Shown one piece after another: positions 1 to 12,906 of a DNA stretch of 64,000 nucleotides (its first letter is position 1; each line of letters starts with the position of its first letter). The notes under the pieces are model-generated. The model ran no database searches. It was not told the origin of the DNA and saw only the letters and a list, made by a program, of their open reading frames with translations. Both the position numbers and the translations under genes were made by a program. Source of the DNA: Sporothrix humicola (lineage: Eukaryota > Ascomycota > Sordariomycetes > Ophiostomatales > Ophiostomataceae); NCBI GenBank assembly GCA_021396245.1, contig WNYE01000019.1, forward strand, positions 372,001 to 436,000. The letters are read 5' to 3'.

Positions 1-1805
1 AATCTAGATGGTGAATGATAATTTAAGATTTTTCACAGTGGTTTCTTTCGAGGATTCCTCCATAAGGCTCCTTCATGATGTTTCTTTGCCTGCAACAGCA
101 ACAGATACGGAACAGGCTACGAGACCCCTTGTCTGGCCCGATGGACGGTCGGCGAAGACGGAGACTACAGACGCCGGTGGCTAGTATGTTTGCGTGGCCT
201 TTTAAGCCTCTTCTTCCTAGCCTTCCTTGCGTGTTGCTCGGATGCCCACATGGCTGCTCGGGGGGATCCACTCTCATCTGGTTTTTGTCTGTTTCTTTTT
301 GATAGTACTGGGTCTCACGGCCTCAGTTCCGCGTTATGCTTTTGTCCACTTTCTTCTTTTGGCCTTCTATCTTTTACTTTGCACGTTTTGGATGTAGAAT
401 GGGGGGACGTGCTTTTTTGGGAGACAATGGGGCTCAACAACTAGCGGCAATGGGCATGGATGGGTATGGCATGATTTCAGGGGTGTTTTCTGGAGGCTCC
501 GTCTGGGAAAAGAGTTGGGGGCTGGAGGCTGGAGATTGATTATGGAAGGATGAAGTCTGTGAAAATCAAAAGAGACAGGGCCAAGGCACAGTCCTTGTCT
601 GGAGTTAATGCGGTCGCTTGTCTCCGGGCCGTGATGATGGACGTGAAGGGTGAGCACAGAAGTAGAGAAAGTCAAGAAATTGCAATGTAAAAGAAAAAAA
701 AAGGGCGACGGAATCATCCCGAGGACGATGGAAGATGGAGAAGACCGGCCGGAGGTGATCCGACCTTTTTGCTCCGACGGAGATGAAAAAGCAAAAGACA
801 GGGAATACAGAAAAGGTAAGTAATGAAAAGCAAGGAATAAAGAAAACTAAAATACATGAAAAACACAGGAAGGAATGCTGAAGAAACGCTGAAGAAATGA
901 ATGACACTTAAGCCCCTGTTCATCGTTGACGAAAAAGTGGAAAAGAGGTTGTAGGGGTCGTAGGGCTGGGAAATGTGGATCGCCTCATCGCCCTGGCTTT
1001 CCGCGGGTGCAGACGGCCGTTCCAGAAATAAGATAAAGGGAAGTAAAATAAATCAAAATAAGACAAAAAATAATGGAGAAGGGTGTGCAGCATGCAACGT
1101 CGGGGAGCAGAGAACGGTGAATGGGTGACTTTGAAGAGTGGACGAGTGAGTGAATGTGTGCACTTGCATTATTAAGGTGGTAAAAGTGGTGCTCTGGTTC
1201 TGGCTCTTCTGGCTTTTCTGGCTCTGGTGCTGCGCAAAGGAATGCTAGTGCTGACATGGCCAGTGGTTTTGCGTGTCGAGTATGTGTTAGTGAAGGATTC
1301 ATTGGGCGCAGCAGGAAGCAAAAAGGGAGGGACAATAGAGACAATAAAATGCAATTAAAAAAAGAGGCAGAAAAGAAGTGAAAAACAGGGAAAGAGACCA
1401 AAAGAAGGTGGCTCATGTCAAGGCTCTCGAAGCTGCTGTACAAGTAACACATGAATTAACCGTTTTACAGACTGCATGCAAGCCATTCAAGTGCGTGCAT
1501 GGCCCGTCGAGGGTCACTGCAGATTACCTGACTACCTGTCCTCAATAGCGAGACTTTCTCCCCGAGATCTGCCACAGAGTGTGGCTGGTTATTTTTGTGC
1601 CAATGCTCATGCATGTCTCATGCATTCTCTTCTAAAATAAAGACGATGGAGGGCTGTCTGCTGTGAGAATGTCGTGGACAACGGACGTCCCAGGTGCGAG
1701 ATCTCGAACATTTTGCCTCGCATTTGTCGAGACTATCTAGAGACTTACATGAATCTCACATCTCACACCCAGCTGACTATAAAATTAGAATATTGTCTTG
1801 AGATC

Positions 1806-1835
1806 AACACCAAAGAACACCAAAGAACACCAAAG
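1806..1835. repeat. Three 10-bp tandem repeats
   Basis: The unit AACACCAAAG is repeated three times without mismatch. It lies in the gene-poor left edge and has no evident coding role. Confidence 0.8.
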
Positions 1836-3669
1836 ACATGGAAAGACTGTTTTCACACATGCAACACAGAACAACAGCACGGAATGGTGCTTGGTGTCCT
1901 TGGTCGCACGGAGCGGACGATGCTGCGCGTCTGAGAGTTTGAGGGCTTGAGAGTCAAGTCATGTGTCCGGGGAGCACCGCATGAGCTAAAATTGACGACA
2001 GCGGCCCGCTGCCATAGTCCAAAGGCGTTCAACGGCTCTCAGCCACCTGACAACCCGGTCTTGCATCGTGCACCGCCCAGTTTTGGTGTCTTTTCTACTT
2101 TTACGCAGTCAGTGAAAACGAAACGACGGCTCGAAAATAGATTGGCCTCGCGCCATAATGACGACAGTCTTTTTGCATCTCGGCCTTTCTTTTGACGTCT
2201 AGAGCCCTCACTTGTCCTCACTTTGACTAGCGGTGCGGGCTTGGTCTGCACTTACACTTTTACTGAGTAGTCTGTTTGTTTGTGTCTTGTATCTTGTCTT
2301 CGTGCAAGGCTGTGTTTGTCCTTCTTCCCCAAAATGTAATCGGCGAACTCTCCATGGTCACGATCCCGGTCTAGTCTCCTGTCTCTGTCTAGTCTCTTGT
2401 GTCTGTGTTTTACATTCTTCTCTCCTTTCTTCTTTTTTCATTTTGGATGTTCTCCGTCTCTTCCTTCGACCAGAATGTCTCGAAGGAGTTTGATTAGGAG
2501 GTTTGGGGGGGATGTACGACGAACAGCCGTTTCAAAAAGTGACAGATGAGTCTGGAGACGCCACAAACGCCAGAGGGAAGAATTCAAAACACACGCCGAG
2601 AACGACTTCGGCGAGAGGAAGGCTAGTCCTCTGTAGTCGTCCTCTGTTGCAGTAGTATCACACCGGACGAAGGAGGAGGAGAAAACAGGGCAGTCCTGGT
2701 AATTTTAGAACGAGACAGTGGGCGTGCCAGAGGACGAAAGACAGAAACAGGGCAAAGGAGAAACAGAGCCAGAAGGCCAAGGAACAGAGGAGCCGGCAAT
2801 CCTTCTGGTGCCCTACCTGTCTGCTAGCTTGAGCACAGAAGCAAGAGCACCTTCTTGTTCAGACGTCTAGATGCACTTTGAAATCACTCTGTAAAGTACA
2901 CGCCCCTCCCTCACACAACACCTTTCCCATTTCGACATGTAATGACTAGGCTTAATACCACCATACATTATCTTTTCGACGCAGAAAACAGGAGTCTGGA
3001 GGGCATTGACATTGCTGGCGGTTGAAGAGTACGTAAAAGGGGGCACATCCTGGACACACGTGGTCCAGTGGAGAGTGATACAGTTGCAAATACAACTAGA
3101 AACAAGATACGGCCACCCTTGGACTTTATGAGGAAGGTAACCGCCCTATATGTACTGATGCTGGCCGAAACAAGAGGGCGTGCAAGAAGCAAAAAGACAA
3201 CTCGACGATGCCAGATCGAGCATGGACAGAACTTGAGATGGTTTTGAGACGGCATCTGATACGAGTCTAATAGCTGAGAGGGAAGGTGTTGACGACGCGT
3301 TGCCCCTTGGGACCTGTATCTGAATAAAAAATCATGAAAATAAAAAGTATCTGTACATACAAGCACACGCTACAAACTTTGAGGCACAAGCATAGCTGCA
3401 AGAGGTTCCATCGTGTCCATGATGGATTAAGTATTCTCCTAATCACTCCGCCGGGAAGCAAGAAATTAGACTTATTTTTTCTCCTGTCTCCTGTTTCCCG
3501 TCCCCTACCCTATTCCTATGCTACTCTGGTCGAGCCCCTGAGAGCGACATCAAAGATGAAGAGAGTCTAGATGAATTGTGCTCTCTCAGTAGGAACCAAG
3601 AGGTCAAGAGGTCCAAACGCGGAGTCGGAGGCCGGCCGCCGTGAGCCGATGGAGATGACACTAAGAGGC

Positions 3670-3691
3670 AAAAAAAAAAAAAAAAAAAAAA
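3670..3691. repeat. Poly-A tract (22 A)
   Basis: An uninterrupted run of 22 A on the plus strand. No reverse transcriptase frame or target-site duplication is visible beside it, so it is called a homopolymer tract and not a retroelement tail. Confidence 0.85.
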
Positions 3692-5784
3692 TAAAGGGTC
3701 GAGGTGGTAGGAAAGGAGAGCCTGGACCATGGATCATAACACAGACACTTATTACCTATTAGTCGAGCCCCTATTCCACGGTCCCCTGGATCCTGGATGT
3801 GGTGGCGAGAAAATCAAAGAACGCAAGAACACAAGGGCGTGAAGGAAGCCGGGCCTGTCAATATGCTGGATGATGTGCTGAGCAAGAAAAGGAGAGCAAA
3901 AAAGGAGAGCAATCGTGGAAATCAACCGTGGTAGAAACTCAATGCCCCGTGCTTAAGAGTGCATGGGGGCCAAAAGGGCGTGGAGAAGAAGGGAAGAGGC
4001 GATTAAAAGGTTCGGCCGAAGGCGTGTCAGCCCTACAAAGTGGAAGGAGTGCATCCAGGCGCATACAGTAAATTGGACGTGGGAGGTGGGATATTGTGAG
4101 CGGAGACTCAGCATTCCAGCCCTTCACGGCTGACGATGCTGGTAACGATTCACGCCATCTATCGTACATTGAATCGTCTGCAGCCGTTCCGGATCGATCG
4201 CGGGAAATATTGGCCGCGGTGGCGATGAAAAGGATGCAACTTTACGCGTATCAAATTGAGATATCGAAGGCCGAAATAAAGGTCAAGATTTACCTATCCG
4301 CTGTACGGGCCTTGTGATCGGGGACGCCAGAGGGAAAGCTTCCAAAACAGCCGCGCCGGGCGTTTAGATACGGACCGTGTCTGTTCTCTTTTTACTTTTT
4401 ATTTTTGGTGTCGTTAGTCTCCATTGTGAGCAGCTATCTTGCTCATTGGATTTTCACTCAATTTTGGCTCTTTGGATTTCGTCTTTTGCCTTTCCCAATC
4501 CTCCCATCCTGCTCATCCGTCCCGTTCGATTTCGATGAGGGCCGGAAAGATGGGATGAGATGGGTGAGATCGAAATTGTGATAGCTTTGCAGAAAAGGCA
4601 GAAAAGGAAACAAGAAGCAAAAGTAGCCGGAGGAAGAATTAACGACCCGGATTAATGGGCTCAATATCACATCGTATCCTTTGTAATTTTTGAAATTTGA
4701 ATTCTTCATGATCTCTTTGCATCCTCCATCTTTCGATATCAAAATATCCCCAATTTCTGACATTCTCACATCACATTCTCACTGTAAAATTATCGCCAAC
4801 CTTTTTACGAAGAGACAACTTGCCCACGGACTGATCTCTGCATCTCGCCCGCCGTTTCGGGACACATCTTGCCTCTGTGGGTGGCAGTTGGGTGCCATCC
4901 GGCTGACCTGACGAGGGACAGGATCCTTTACTGCCACGCTCTCCCTTTTCCTCCCTTTTTTCTGCCTATTCTGTCTGCAGCTCCTTTCTTCCCTCTCACC
5001 CTCACCGCACGCCGTGCCGTACTGCTCGGCAAGCAAATGGGGTCTTTTCTAAGGCCTCCCCTATATCTTTAGAATGTTTTGGGCCTTTGGACCTGTGGCT
5101 GTACCGGCATCCTCCGTCTGCCGTTGTATTCTAGGGCCGCAGGTAGTGGAAAACAGCCTTCCTATCTCCAAATTTCTGGGACTTACAGGGCTGCGCATGC
5201 TCGCTTGTCCCGTCAGGCAGGGCTGGTGTGTGTGTTGGCAGATGCAGAATGCAGTCAGGCTGGGGCTTCTGGGACTTCTGGGCCTCCTGAGCAATACTAC
5301 TCTGGAGTAGCCGTACTTGCTGGGTGTATTAACGTATTGGTCGTATTTCGCTCCTGGAGTCTTCTTTTGGATGTATTTTTCGAAAACGATGCAAGAGACG
5401 ACGGAAATATCGACATAGGCAAGATGGCGAGATGCAAAATGACCCAAAATAAGTGTCAATGTGAGGCAAAGCGAAATCTATTCAGGGAACAAAATGGACA
5501 CCAAATGGACACCAGTGTCTCTAGAAGCGAGGATGAAAACGTAAGGATCAGGTTGATCACGGTAAATGCCGTGAGGATGCTTTTCACAGAAAGAAAAATA
5601 GAAAATAGAAACCCGTAAAGTATTTGTCAAAGATAGACATCACAAGATAGACAGATCACAGTTCGCCGCCGAAAAGTAGACTCCCGCAGCGGCTTACACC
5701 TTGGGCTGTGAACAAGATAGCCGCCAGAAAGCCGGCACTTTGGCCTCAACCTCGGCGGCCTCGGACACGGCAGAGCCTGGGCAT

Positions 5785-5802
5785 GGGGGGGGGGGGGGGG
5801 GG
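5785..5802. repeat. Poly-G tract (18 G)
   Basis: An uninterrupted run of 18 G on the plus strand. Long G runs are rare in fungal genomes and are prone to length errors and quadruplex formation. Confidence 0.85.
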
Positions 5803-6620
5803 CAGTCGAGTATCTATCATCTGTCAACTGGACAGCAATTTGGCCGTCAATTTGGTCTCCAGATGTGGCCTCCTTACCCGTCCTTCAGATCGAGTAATTA
5901 ACCCCCACACACCAGCCGTCTTCGTCTGATTTTTGATATTCCTTTTTTTTTTTCTCTTGATTGCTGACAATGTCTTGGCATGTGGCGAGACGACGATATG
6001 AAGAAGGCGGTCTTGAACATCCATCGCCGGGCCTGGAAGGCGACAAATGCCCCGAGGGCCCGAGTCCCCGAGTCGCCGACCATTCTGATGTCCAGCCTCC
6101 AGGCTATCAAGTTGTAGACTCACCACGAGGAGGCATGTGGCAAAGGCATCTGGTCATATGGCTGTTGCTGTTTAGAAAGGCGAAGCACTGCTGCCTGCCG
6201 AGTGTCGCCTTGTTTGGCTAAAGGAGGACGAGGCAATGGGTGACGATACAGTAAGAAACGGATGTAGAATGTCACGACGAAGGCAGCATCAAAGAAAGGG
6301 GCATCAGAAATCGTTTCTCATTTTATACACTCCGTTTGTATGGACCCAGCTTAGAAAAGGAAAAGGAAAAGGAAATATGAAAACAAACAATAAACATCAA
6401 AGGCAAGAAAGCAGTCTTGTTTTCCCTAGCGTCCTGGTATAAAACCGACATCCATGATTCTCCAGTGCTTCCCAGAACAATGAACATGAAGTAGAAAGTA
6501 TAGTATAGGAAGAAGCAAACTACAGAAGGACAAAACAGAATGAAGAATGAGGGAAAACGTCGCTGATCCATAATACATGTTTGAAGCAATCGCGGTCATA
6601 TCAAAGTGCAGACACTTCCC

Positions 6621-9600
6621 CTACAGACGGCCATGTCTCGCCTTAAAAATGGAAACCTTGTCGTCGTAGAAGAAGATCTCGCGCATCTGCAGCCGCGGCG
6701 GGCGCGGGATGCCCGACTCGCCGTCCATAAACGAGTCGTCGTCCGAGTCTCCGCCACTGTCGGAGTGGTCGTCGCCATCGCTATCATGGGCAGGACCGTC
6801 GGGGATCAGGCCGTGATGATGATGGTGGTGATGATGATGGTGATGATGGGTATGGTCGTCATCAGCGTCATCGTCGTCGTCCTCGCTGTCGTCGCTGTCG
6901 TCATCGTCCGACGACGACGAAGTGTCGGTGCCGTCGTGGATGGAGCCGTCGACGCTATCTGTCTCCGTGATGGCGGCAGTGACTGCTGCACTGGCGGCCG
7001 CGGCGTCTTCGTCGGCCAGGTCCTTTTCCGAGCCGTGCAGCTCAACCACCTCGTAGCACTTGGCACCGACACCGACAAAGCACAGCTGCACCTCGGGCCG
7101 CAGCGTGACAATGTCGGAGATCTGCATGGCGACGTCGTACTGCTGCACGGGTTGGACAACATGGTCAGCAATGTGCTGGATGTGCAGTGAGCGCAGCTGG
7201 GGCAGCTGCGGCAGGCGCTGCAGGAACGTGTGCCAGTTGGCGTAGTTGAGACTGAACGCCAGCTCGCGCAAGTTGGACATGCGGCCGCTCGTAAAGTAAT
7301 TCAGAATCTCGGGCGTGCACACCCAGTTGCGGCGGCGGCGTGACTCCTCGAGGTGGTCGCTGTCGGGGCGGAGATTGCCGTCAATCAGCAGCTTCTGGAG
7401 GCTGGCACGGTGCGGCTTGATGGCGCTCTTGAAGATGTCCTGGATGGTGATGTGACCGGAGGCATCCGACTGGCGGCGGTTCTGCAGGAAGAGCACCTCG
7501 AGCGAGTTGGGTGCCAAGGTGTCTCGGATGAACGCCAGTAGAGCCTTGGACACAATGTCGGTGTGGATGCTCTTCAGCGCCATGTGGTATTGCAGTTGGC
7601 CCGAAGAAGACGGTGCCGAGGTGCTAGATGTCGATGATGCCGCAATTCCGTACCAGTTGCTGCCATGGGACACGGTCGGGCGGAAATGCTTCTTAAGCTG
7701 CCGCCAGAGCGAGTCGTGTTGAGGGCAGCTCAAGATGGTAAGGGTTGTCAGTGTAGTCCAGTCGATGGCGCGTACGAGCACCTGCATAGACAGAGGAACA
7801 CGCTCCAGCTCAAGTGTGGTGAGCTTGAGCTTCTTGTCGAGGCGGGGCGAGCCATCTGCATTCTCTGTGCCGTCGTCACGATCGTCATCGCGGTCGTGGT
7901 CAGCACGGGAATGTCCATTCAGGCTACCAAGAGGCACGTCGACCTCTTCGGCAGCGGGGGTATAGATGGGGGGCGGAGAGTGGGGGATATGAGGTGGTGC
8001 GGCGTGAGACGACGAGGACGACGAAGAGCTGGGGGTGGGCTGTGGACTGGCAGAGGCAAGGTCGCTCTGCGTGGTGGTTGACGCCACAGGTGTCGTCTCG
8101 CCATCATCGGTGCCTGTCCCATTGGTGGTCGTTCCGTTTGTCTCGGCGGCGGCGGTGGGAGTCGTTGAAATGTTGATGGGCTTGGGGCTGGGCGTCGGCT
8201 TCCGGCGAATGTCGTAGATACGGCCAACAAGAATACCGAGGACACCACCTAGACGGCGCTCGCCAATGGTGCTCTCGCCGGGCCAGCTAGCATCGAGATC
8301 GACCTGCTGGAGGTTGCTACCATCCCAGGTCTGCACGAAGTCCTTGCTTTTGGCGTGGTCGGCGATACCAATGCGCAGCTCGGTCAAACGGCTGCGCGAG
8401 CGCTCAATGAGCACGGCCAGCTCATCGAGATACGCAACTTCGTCAATGTCGAGGACTGTCAGGTTGCGCAGGGGCGGGACGACACTGAAAGTAGGGTACT
8501 CGACGTTGCTGGAGGCGTAGGGGATGGCTGGTCGTGGGGTTGGGTGGCCGCCGTGCGGGGGGAGCATGATTCCAATGGGCGTCAGATTGCTGCCCTGGGG
8601 CACAAACAGTTGAGGTGGTGCAGGAGCAATGCTAGGGCTCGTTGCGGGTGAGCCGGGCGGCGTGGTGAGAGAGTTGTTGTGCCAGCGGATCCAGAGGCGA
8701 TCGAGCTTACACTGGTCGTGTTCTGGGTCGTAATCAGGCAGGGAGGCAAGGGCCATGAAGACATCCGAGACGACACCCGTAGGCATATCCCAAATGAAGT
8801 TCTCAAGGTTCTGCATCTTTGCAACACAGAGAGCCACAAGGGTACCAAGCATCTTACCAGCTTCCTTGCTGATCATGTACTCGGCGACCCAGTCGGGAGG
8901 CCCGTTGCCAAGTGAGAACTTACGCGTATACTTGGCATAATCCGGGCTCCCAAACTTTGTGTGGTGGCTGAAGACGCCGCTTCCATTCGACGTTACGTTG
9001 TTGGCGGACATCGACATATTGCGGCGGCCGCGACGGAGGCGTTGAGCGGTGCGGGCAAAGGAGCTGCCCAGACACAAGGTAGACAGGCCGTATGTCAGGG
9101 CGTCGACGCTCTTGCCGTCGGTGGCAGGTGCAGAGGGATCTGGCCAGACAATGTCGAAGCGGGAATAGATATGCGGGATGGCCATGTTGTACAGTGTCGA
9201 GTTTGTCAAAGCGAGAGACGTCAAATCATTCGTATGCGTGATCTGTGGATGGCGAGTTAGCAGGTATTACACGGGTTTGGCATCGTGTACACGACGAAAG
9301 TTGGGACCTCAACGCACCTCCTTAACAATCAAGCGCAAAATATCGTTTGGCAGTTCCAACAGCGTCAGCGGCTTCTTTGCCGAGGCATTCGCAGTCTCGT
9401 CAACAGCTGCAGCCTCGACGGGCTTCTCACTCGGCACGGCCTTGGCCGGCGACTTGTTATGCTTGCCGGGATTCGACGAGCCGAGAGGAGGACCACCGGC
9501 ACTGCTGCTCCGTATCGGGTGAAGTGTGAGAGGAGTTGTGGCCGCAATTGCAGGCACTATTATCGGCGCCGCTGCCAGTGCTGGTGCTGGTGCTTCTTCG

Positions 9601-10112
9601 GGATCTAACACTGCAGTAGGTGCAGCAGCCGGAACAGTCTGTTCCTGGTGGCCAGCCAGAGCTGAGGTCATGGTCGGGGGCATGTTGGTTGTGGTGATGA
9701 TCTCTGGTGCTTCGGTAGGCGAGATAATAATCTCTTCTGACTCGTATATCGGAGCTGCGACTGGCGGAGCCTGTGGTTGCGGCAGTGCCTCATAACCAGC
9801 CGGAACCTCTGTGGCGGGTGCAGCCGTTGCTGCAGGCGGTGGATTTACCATTGTTTGGGCAGGGCCGTCCACTAGCAGCTCCGATTCTGTTGTTGATTTG
9901 GGTCTCTCGGAAGAAGGAGCCTCGTTTGGCGGTGGCACATGATCCGTGGACGAGGTCGGTGCAGCCTTGACTACAATATCTGGCACATATGCTGGCGCAG
10001 ATGCCGATGCCGGCGGCACGGCCGTCATGTTGTCGGAAGAGCTTGTCGAGCCGGAGGACGGAGGCGAGGACGAGGGAGCAGCTGCTCCAGGAGCAGTAGC
10101 GTCGCCAGACAT
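6621..10112 (-). CDS. F-box protein with acidic/poly-His C-terminal tail
   Basis: Probable substrate-recognition subunit of an SCF (Skp1-cullin-F-box) ubiquitin ligase. Two exons are proposed, 10112-9318 and 9242-6621 (1138 residues), joined by a GT-AG intron at 9243-9317. Splicing restores a continuous F-box at about residues 251-290, from LTLLELPNDILRLIVKE into ITHTNDLTSLALTNSTLYN; neither exon alone contains it. The first 250 residues are Pro/Ala/Ser-rich and disordered. The middle (about 280-1000) looks like a divergent leucine-rich, solenoid-type region (for example NLTVLDIDEVAYLDELAVL and MSNLRELAFSLNYA), interrupted by Ser/Thr/Pro-rich linkers. The tail, from about 1030, is Asp/Ser-rich with 12 consecutive His at 1064-1075. 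The target is unknown. The ATG opens an uninterrupted frame; divergent neighbour is pkr1, 2.2 kb away. Confidence 0.85.
6813..6848 (-). repeat. CAT/CAC codon repeat encoding 12 His
   Basis: A trinucleotide repeat of CAT and CAC codons in the F-box gene encodes His 1064-1075, followed by Asp-rich sequence on the upstream side. The codons are mixed, so it is an imperfect microsatellite. Confidence 0.9.
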
Positions 10113-12288
10113 GGTTCGGGTAAGGTACAGCCCTGTTTAGGAGCTGGTGTATGGTTGGGAGAAGATGATCCGAGGCGGCTCTCGGAGAGATGCGGTGAGC
10201 GGAGCTCGGGGGGACCCAGAGGATCTAGAGCCAAGGATGGGTTGGCAAAGGCAGGCGTAGCAAAAGAGAGACGCTGGAGAGGAGATGAAATCGAAGAGGC
10301 TTTTGCTGCGGTTGGAGAAATTGCGGCTCGAGATAGATGAGGCTGAATGGAAAGGTCGATAAGAGAAAAGGCGGAGCGAAGATGGGGCGAGGCGAGGGAA
10401 AAGGCGGAGAGACAGTAAGCTGTTGTGGTGTCTGTCTGCGTCGTCGAGGTTGAAGGAAGAGGAAAAGAAAAGGAGAAGAGGAAAGTTGAGCGTTGCGTCG
10501 TGAGCTGGGCTGAAGGAGCTCAGGTTGAACGAGCAAGAAAACCGGCAAGAGCAAGGCGACAAAGTAAAGATGAAAGACACGGCAGGTGATGGTTGTGAAT
10601 GGAAGGCAGGTGCGGAGGAGCACGCTAATGGAGAGGGCTGGAGCGGGCACGAAGACGGCGAACTTTGGGGCTGTCTGGGGGGAGGCTGTAAGCCTGAGCC
10701 TGGCCGTTTCGCAGCAAAAGAGCAAGAGCGACCGGCAAAGGGTGGGGCTGGGAGCCAGCAGTGGGGGGCCCACTCAGCGCCAAACAGCTGTAACTTTGGC
10801 AAGGGCAGGCGATAACAGCCAATCAACAGCGAGGATTAGCTTTTGGGTCTAGGCGATCGTCTCTGTCAACCTGGACTCGAAGTGTTTCTTACTGAGTATT
10901 GTTTCACAAAGAAAGGCATTAGTTTATCACGAGAATGAAAACTACGATGACATAAACTTGTGTTATCGCCTAGTTGTCAGAGAAATATATATTTTCATGA
11001 TTCTATTTCATCCGTTTTAGGAACAAAGAAACTTCGCGAAAACATGAGAAGAAGAAAACCCTACAGCAGGGGCTGGAAATGCAACGTCAAGAAGTGGTTG
11101 GTGTTTGCTGGCAGAGCCTGCAGGGCCTGATCTGGTCTGGGCCCGGCTCTACATGGACCTGATCAATGCGATGATTTGATATGTTGCTGTCGCTGAGTTG
11201 TCTTGGTGCCTTGCTGTTGTTTTTATCATTTGTTTGGGCCGTGAAAACTTGGGATGGAAATGGCTCGTCATGTTGGGCGACCCTGCTCCTTCCCACGCGA
11301 GCCATGACCCGTCGCCGTGCCGTAGGAATGGCTCTTTCCTTCTGGTTCGGACGGCGATGCTTGATCAGGAATGAGCTGTTGATGTCACTCGCCTAAACAG
11401 GAAGCCGCCAACACATCCAACAACTTGTTCGAACCTTCTGTCACGACGTGAGCCTTGTGCTTTAAAACAGGAAGGTTTCCCTCGTAAGGAATCTCCCTAG
11501 ATCCCAATTTCAAATCCCAGGTCGTTGCCAAATATCCAGGTGAACTCACACAAGAGATCGTCCACACGTCACGCTGTCGCATTTATACATTCTTACATTC
11601 TTTCCGCTGTCACGTTCGTGGCTCCTCACCGCCTGAGCCAAACTAGCGCCCGCGCCGTCCGCTGCTGTTGGCCCCCTGTCTGCCCTGGAAAGAAGCAAAA
11701 GAAGCACGCTAATCGGCCGAGGCCCTTCTATCAAGGAAAGGGCGAAAAAGGCACGAGAACGAACAAAGCTACGACCGCCCATTTCTGCCTGGTTTTTCTT
11801 TTTAAAGTTGTCGGTGTCCTTTTCGCGACCAGAGATAATAACACGATTCGATTTCGACCTGACGACGAGAGCTCGAATACTACAAGAAGCGAGTCCTCCT
11901 AGGAGCGACCGACGAGACCCCGCCTTCTTTTCTCTCTGCACCCCAGTTTTCACTTTATTTTCACTCCCGCAAACGAGCCGCGTTCAACCTCCACAACTCC
12001 ACGACATATCCTTAACCTTTGCATCTACCGTCTAATACCGTAATACCGCGCATCAACCGCATCAGCCGCCGCCGCCACTTCCCAGCCAGCATAACCACAG
12101 GCTCCATTCACTCAAGGACCAAAGGGCTCCTCATAAAGCTCGACAACTTCCCACAATCGCGTTCACACCTGAATACAAACCATTATCTGCTTAATCTCTT
12201 CTCAACGCGACTCGACGACACAAACACGGCCTACACACAAGCACACATATCCTATACCGCTACGGCACTGCCTACACACCCGCACACA
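10113..12288. other. Divergent intergenic region, F-box gene / pkr1
   Basis: Promoters and leaders of the two divergent genes. The part next to the F-box gene (10140-10800) is purine-rich on the plus strand, that is pyrimidine-rich on the transcribed sense strand, as expected for a fungal leader. Frames here are low-complexity Ser/Pro/Phe sequences. The frame just upstream of pkr1 stays open for 90 codons before the chosen start; see that gene. Confidence 0.6.
10819..10825 (+). promoter_or_regulatory. CCAATCA box
   Basis: Matches the CCAATSA core bound by the fungal CCAAT-binding (HAP/CBC) complex. It lies about 0.7 kb upstream of the F-box gene start. Called from sequence alone; a 7-bp match can occur by chance. 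Confidence 0.3.
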
Positions 12289-12906
12289 ATGTCCAAGTTC
12301 TTTGAAGAGCTCTGGGAGTCCATCTTCACGCCAGGGCCGACGCCCTCGCTGCTGATCGCGACCAACGTCACGTTTGCCGTCCTGCAGGTCGTCCTTTTTG
12401 TGCTGCTGGTGGCCACCTACTCGATCCACTTTGTCGTCCTCTCGATCCTGTCGGCCGGCCTCTGGTGGGCGATCAACTGGTTTGCGCGCGAGCTGCAGGT
12501 GGCTCGCGCACTCCAAGATGAGCAGGACGAGGAAGAGAAGCGCAAACAACGGCGGCGGGCGGCTGTAGCAGCAGCAACGGCCTCGCCGGTATCGACGGAC
12601 AGCGAGACGGAGGTGGATGCCCCGCAGGGGAAGACAGCAACAGGGCGGAGTGTTGGTGGGAGTGCACAGGCTCGGAAGCGGACACAGCAGCAGCAGGCGG
12701 CAGCTAGCCAAGTGGAGGAGGAGACGGATGGCGCAGCACCTGCACTGGCAGCACCCGTGGTAGCAGGAGCGGCCGTGGCAGCGACAGCCAGCGCGCTCGG
12801 TAGCCAGGACAGTAACAGTGCCAGCATCAGCAGCCAGAGACTGTCGAGCCGGTCGGGCGTGAGCACTGAAGACGAATGGGAGAAGGTTTCGGAGAACGAG
12901 CAGTAG
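12289..12906 (+). CDS. pkr1: Pkr1-like V-ATPase assembly factor
   Basis: 205 residues. The N-terminus (SKFFEELWESIFTPGPTPS) and two adjacent membrane spans (about 21-43 and 46-66) match the Pkr1 family. In yeast Pkr1 is a small ER membrane protein that helps assemble the Vo sector of the vacuolar H+-ATPase. After the spans comes a charged segment (ARALQDEQDEEEKRKQRRR) and then a low-complexity Ala/Ser/Gln-rich tail ending in an acidic motif; the tail is longer than in the roughly 120-residue yeast protein. I chose this ATG because family members begin within a few residues of the FFxxLWES motif. The same frame is open for 90 more codons upstream (from 12019), but that extension is basic, Ser/Thr/His-rich and unlike the family, so I treat it as leader. 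Single exon. Confidence 0.85.
   Translation: MSKFFEELWESIFTPGPTPSLLIATNVTFAVLQVVLFVLLVATYSIHFVVLSILSAGLWWAINWFARELQVARALQDEQDEEEKRKQRRRAAVAAATASPVSTDSETEVDAPQGKTATGRSVGGSAQARKRTQQQQAAASQVEEETDGAAPALAAPVVAGAAVAATASALGSQDSNSASISSQRLSSRSGVSTEDEWEKVSENEQ

Larger units (their letters stand above)
1..6620. other. Gene-poor region, left edge
   Basis: No open frame here looks like a protein I recognise, and frames on both strands overlap each other with low-complexity Phe/Ser/Leu-rich or Arg-rich translations typical of non-coding DNA. The stretch holds simple-sequence tracts (a 22-A run near 3670, an 18-G run at 5785) and a small tandem repeat at 1806. The part next to the F-box gene at 6621 should contain its 3' untranslated region. 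A partial or multi-exon gene of very short exons cannot be excluded by eye. Confidence 0.6.

Noticed and set aside
985..1452. 155-codon minus-strand frame with hydrophobic stretches
   Set aside because: Phe/Leu/Ser richness comes from purine-rich plus-strand sequence; no signal-peptide or domain pattern.
2168..2200. CTCGGCCTTT match reminiscent of the U2 snRNA 5' end
   Set aside because: Flanking bases do not continue the U2 sequence and no branch-binding or Sm site follows.
3669..3700. Poly-A run as a retroposon tail
   Set aside because: No upstream element frame and no target-site duplication visible.
5079..5618. 179-codon plus-strand frame in the left gene-poor region
   Set aside because: Overlapped by another open plus frame, no domain or plausible composition pattern, no leader or splice context.
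11425..11440. GTTCGAACC word resembling a tRNA B box
   Set aside because: No A box or cloverleaf can be drawn around it; no other tRNA-like sequence was found in the window.
12019..12288. 90-codon N-terminal extension of pkr1
   Set aside because: Unlike any Pkr1 protein, which start right at the FFxxLWES motif; extension composition is that of a leader.
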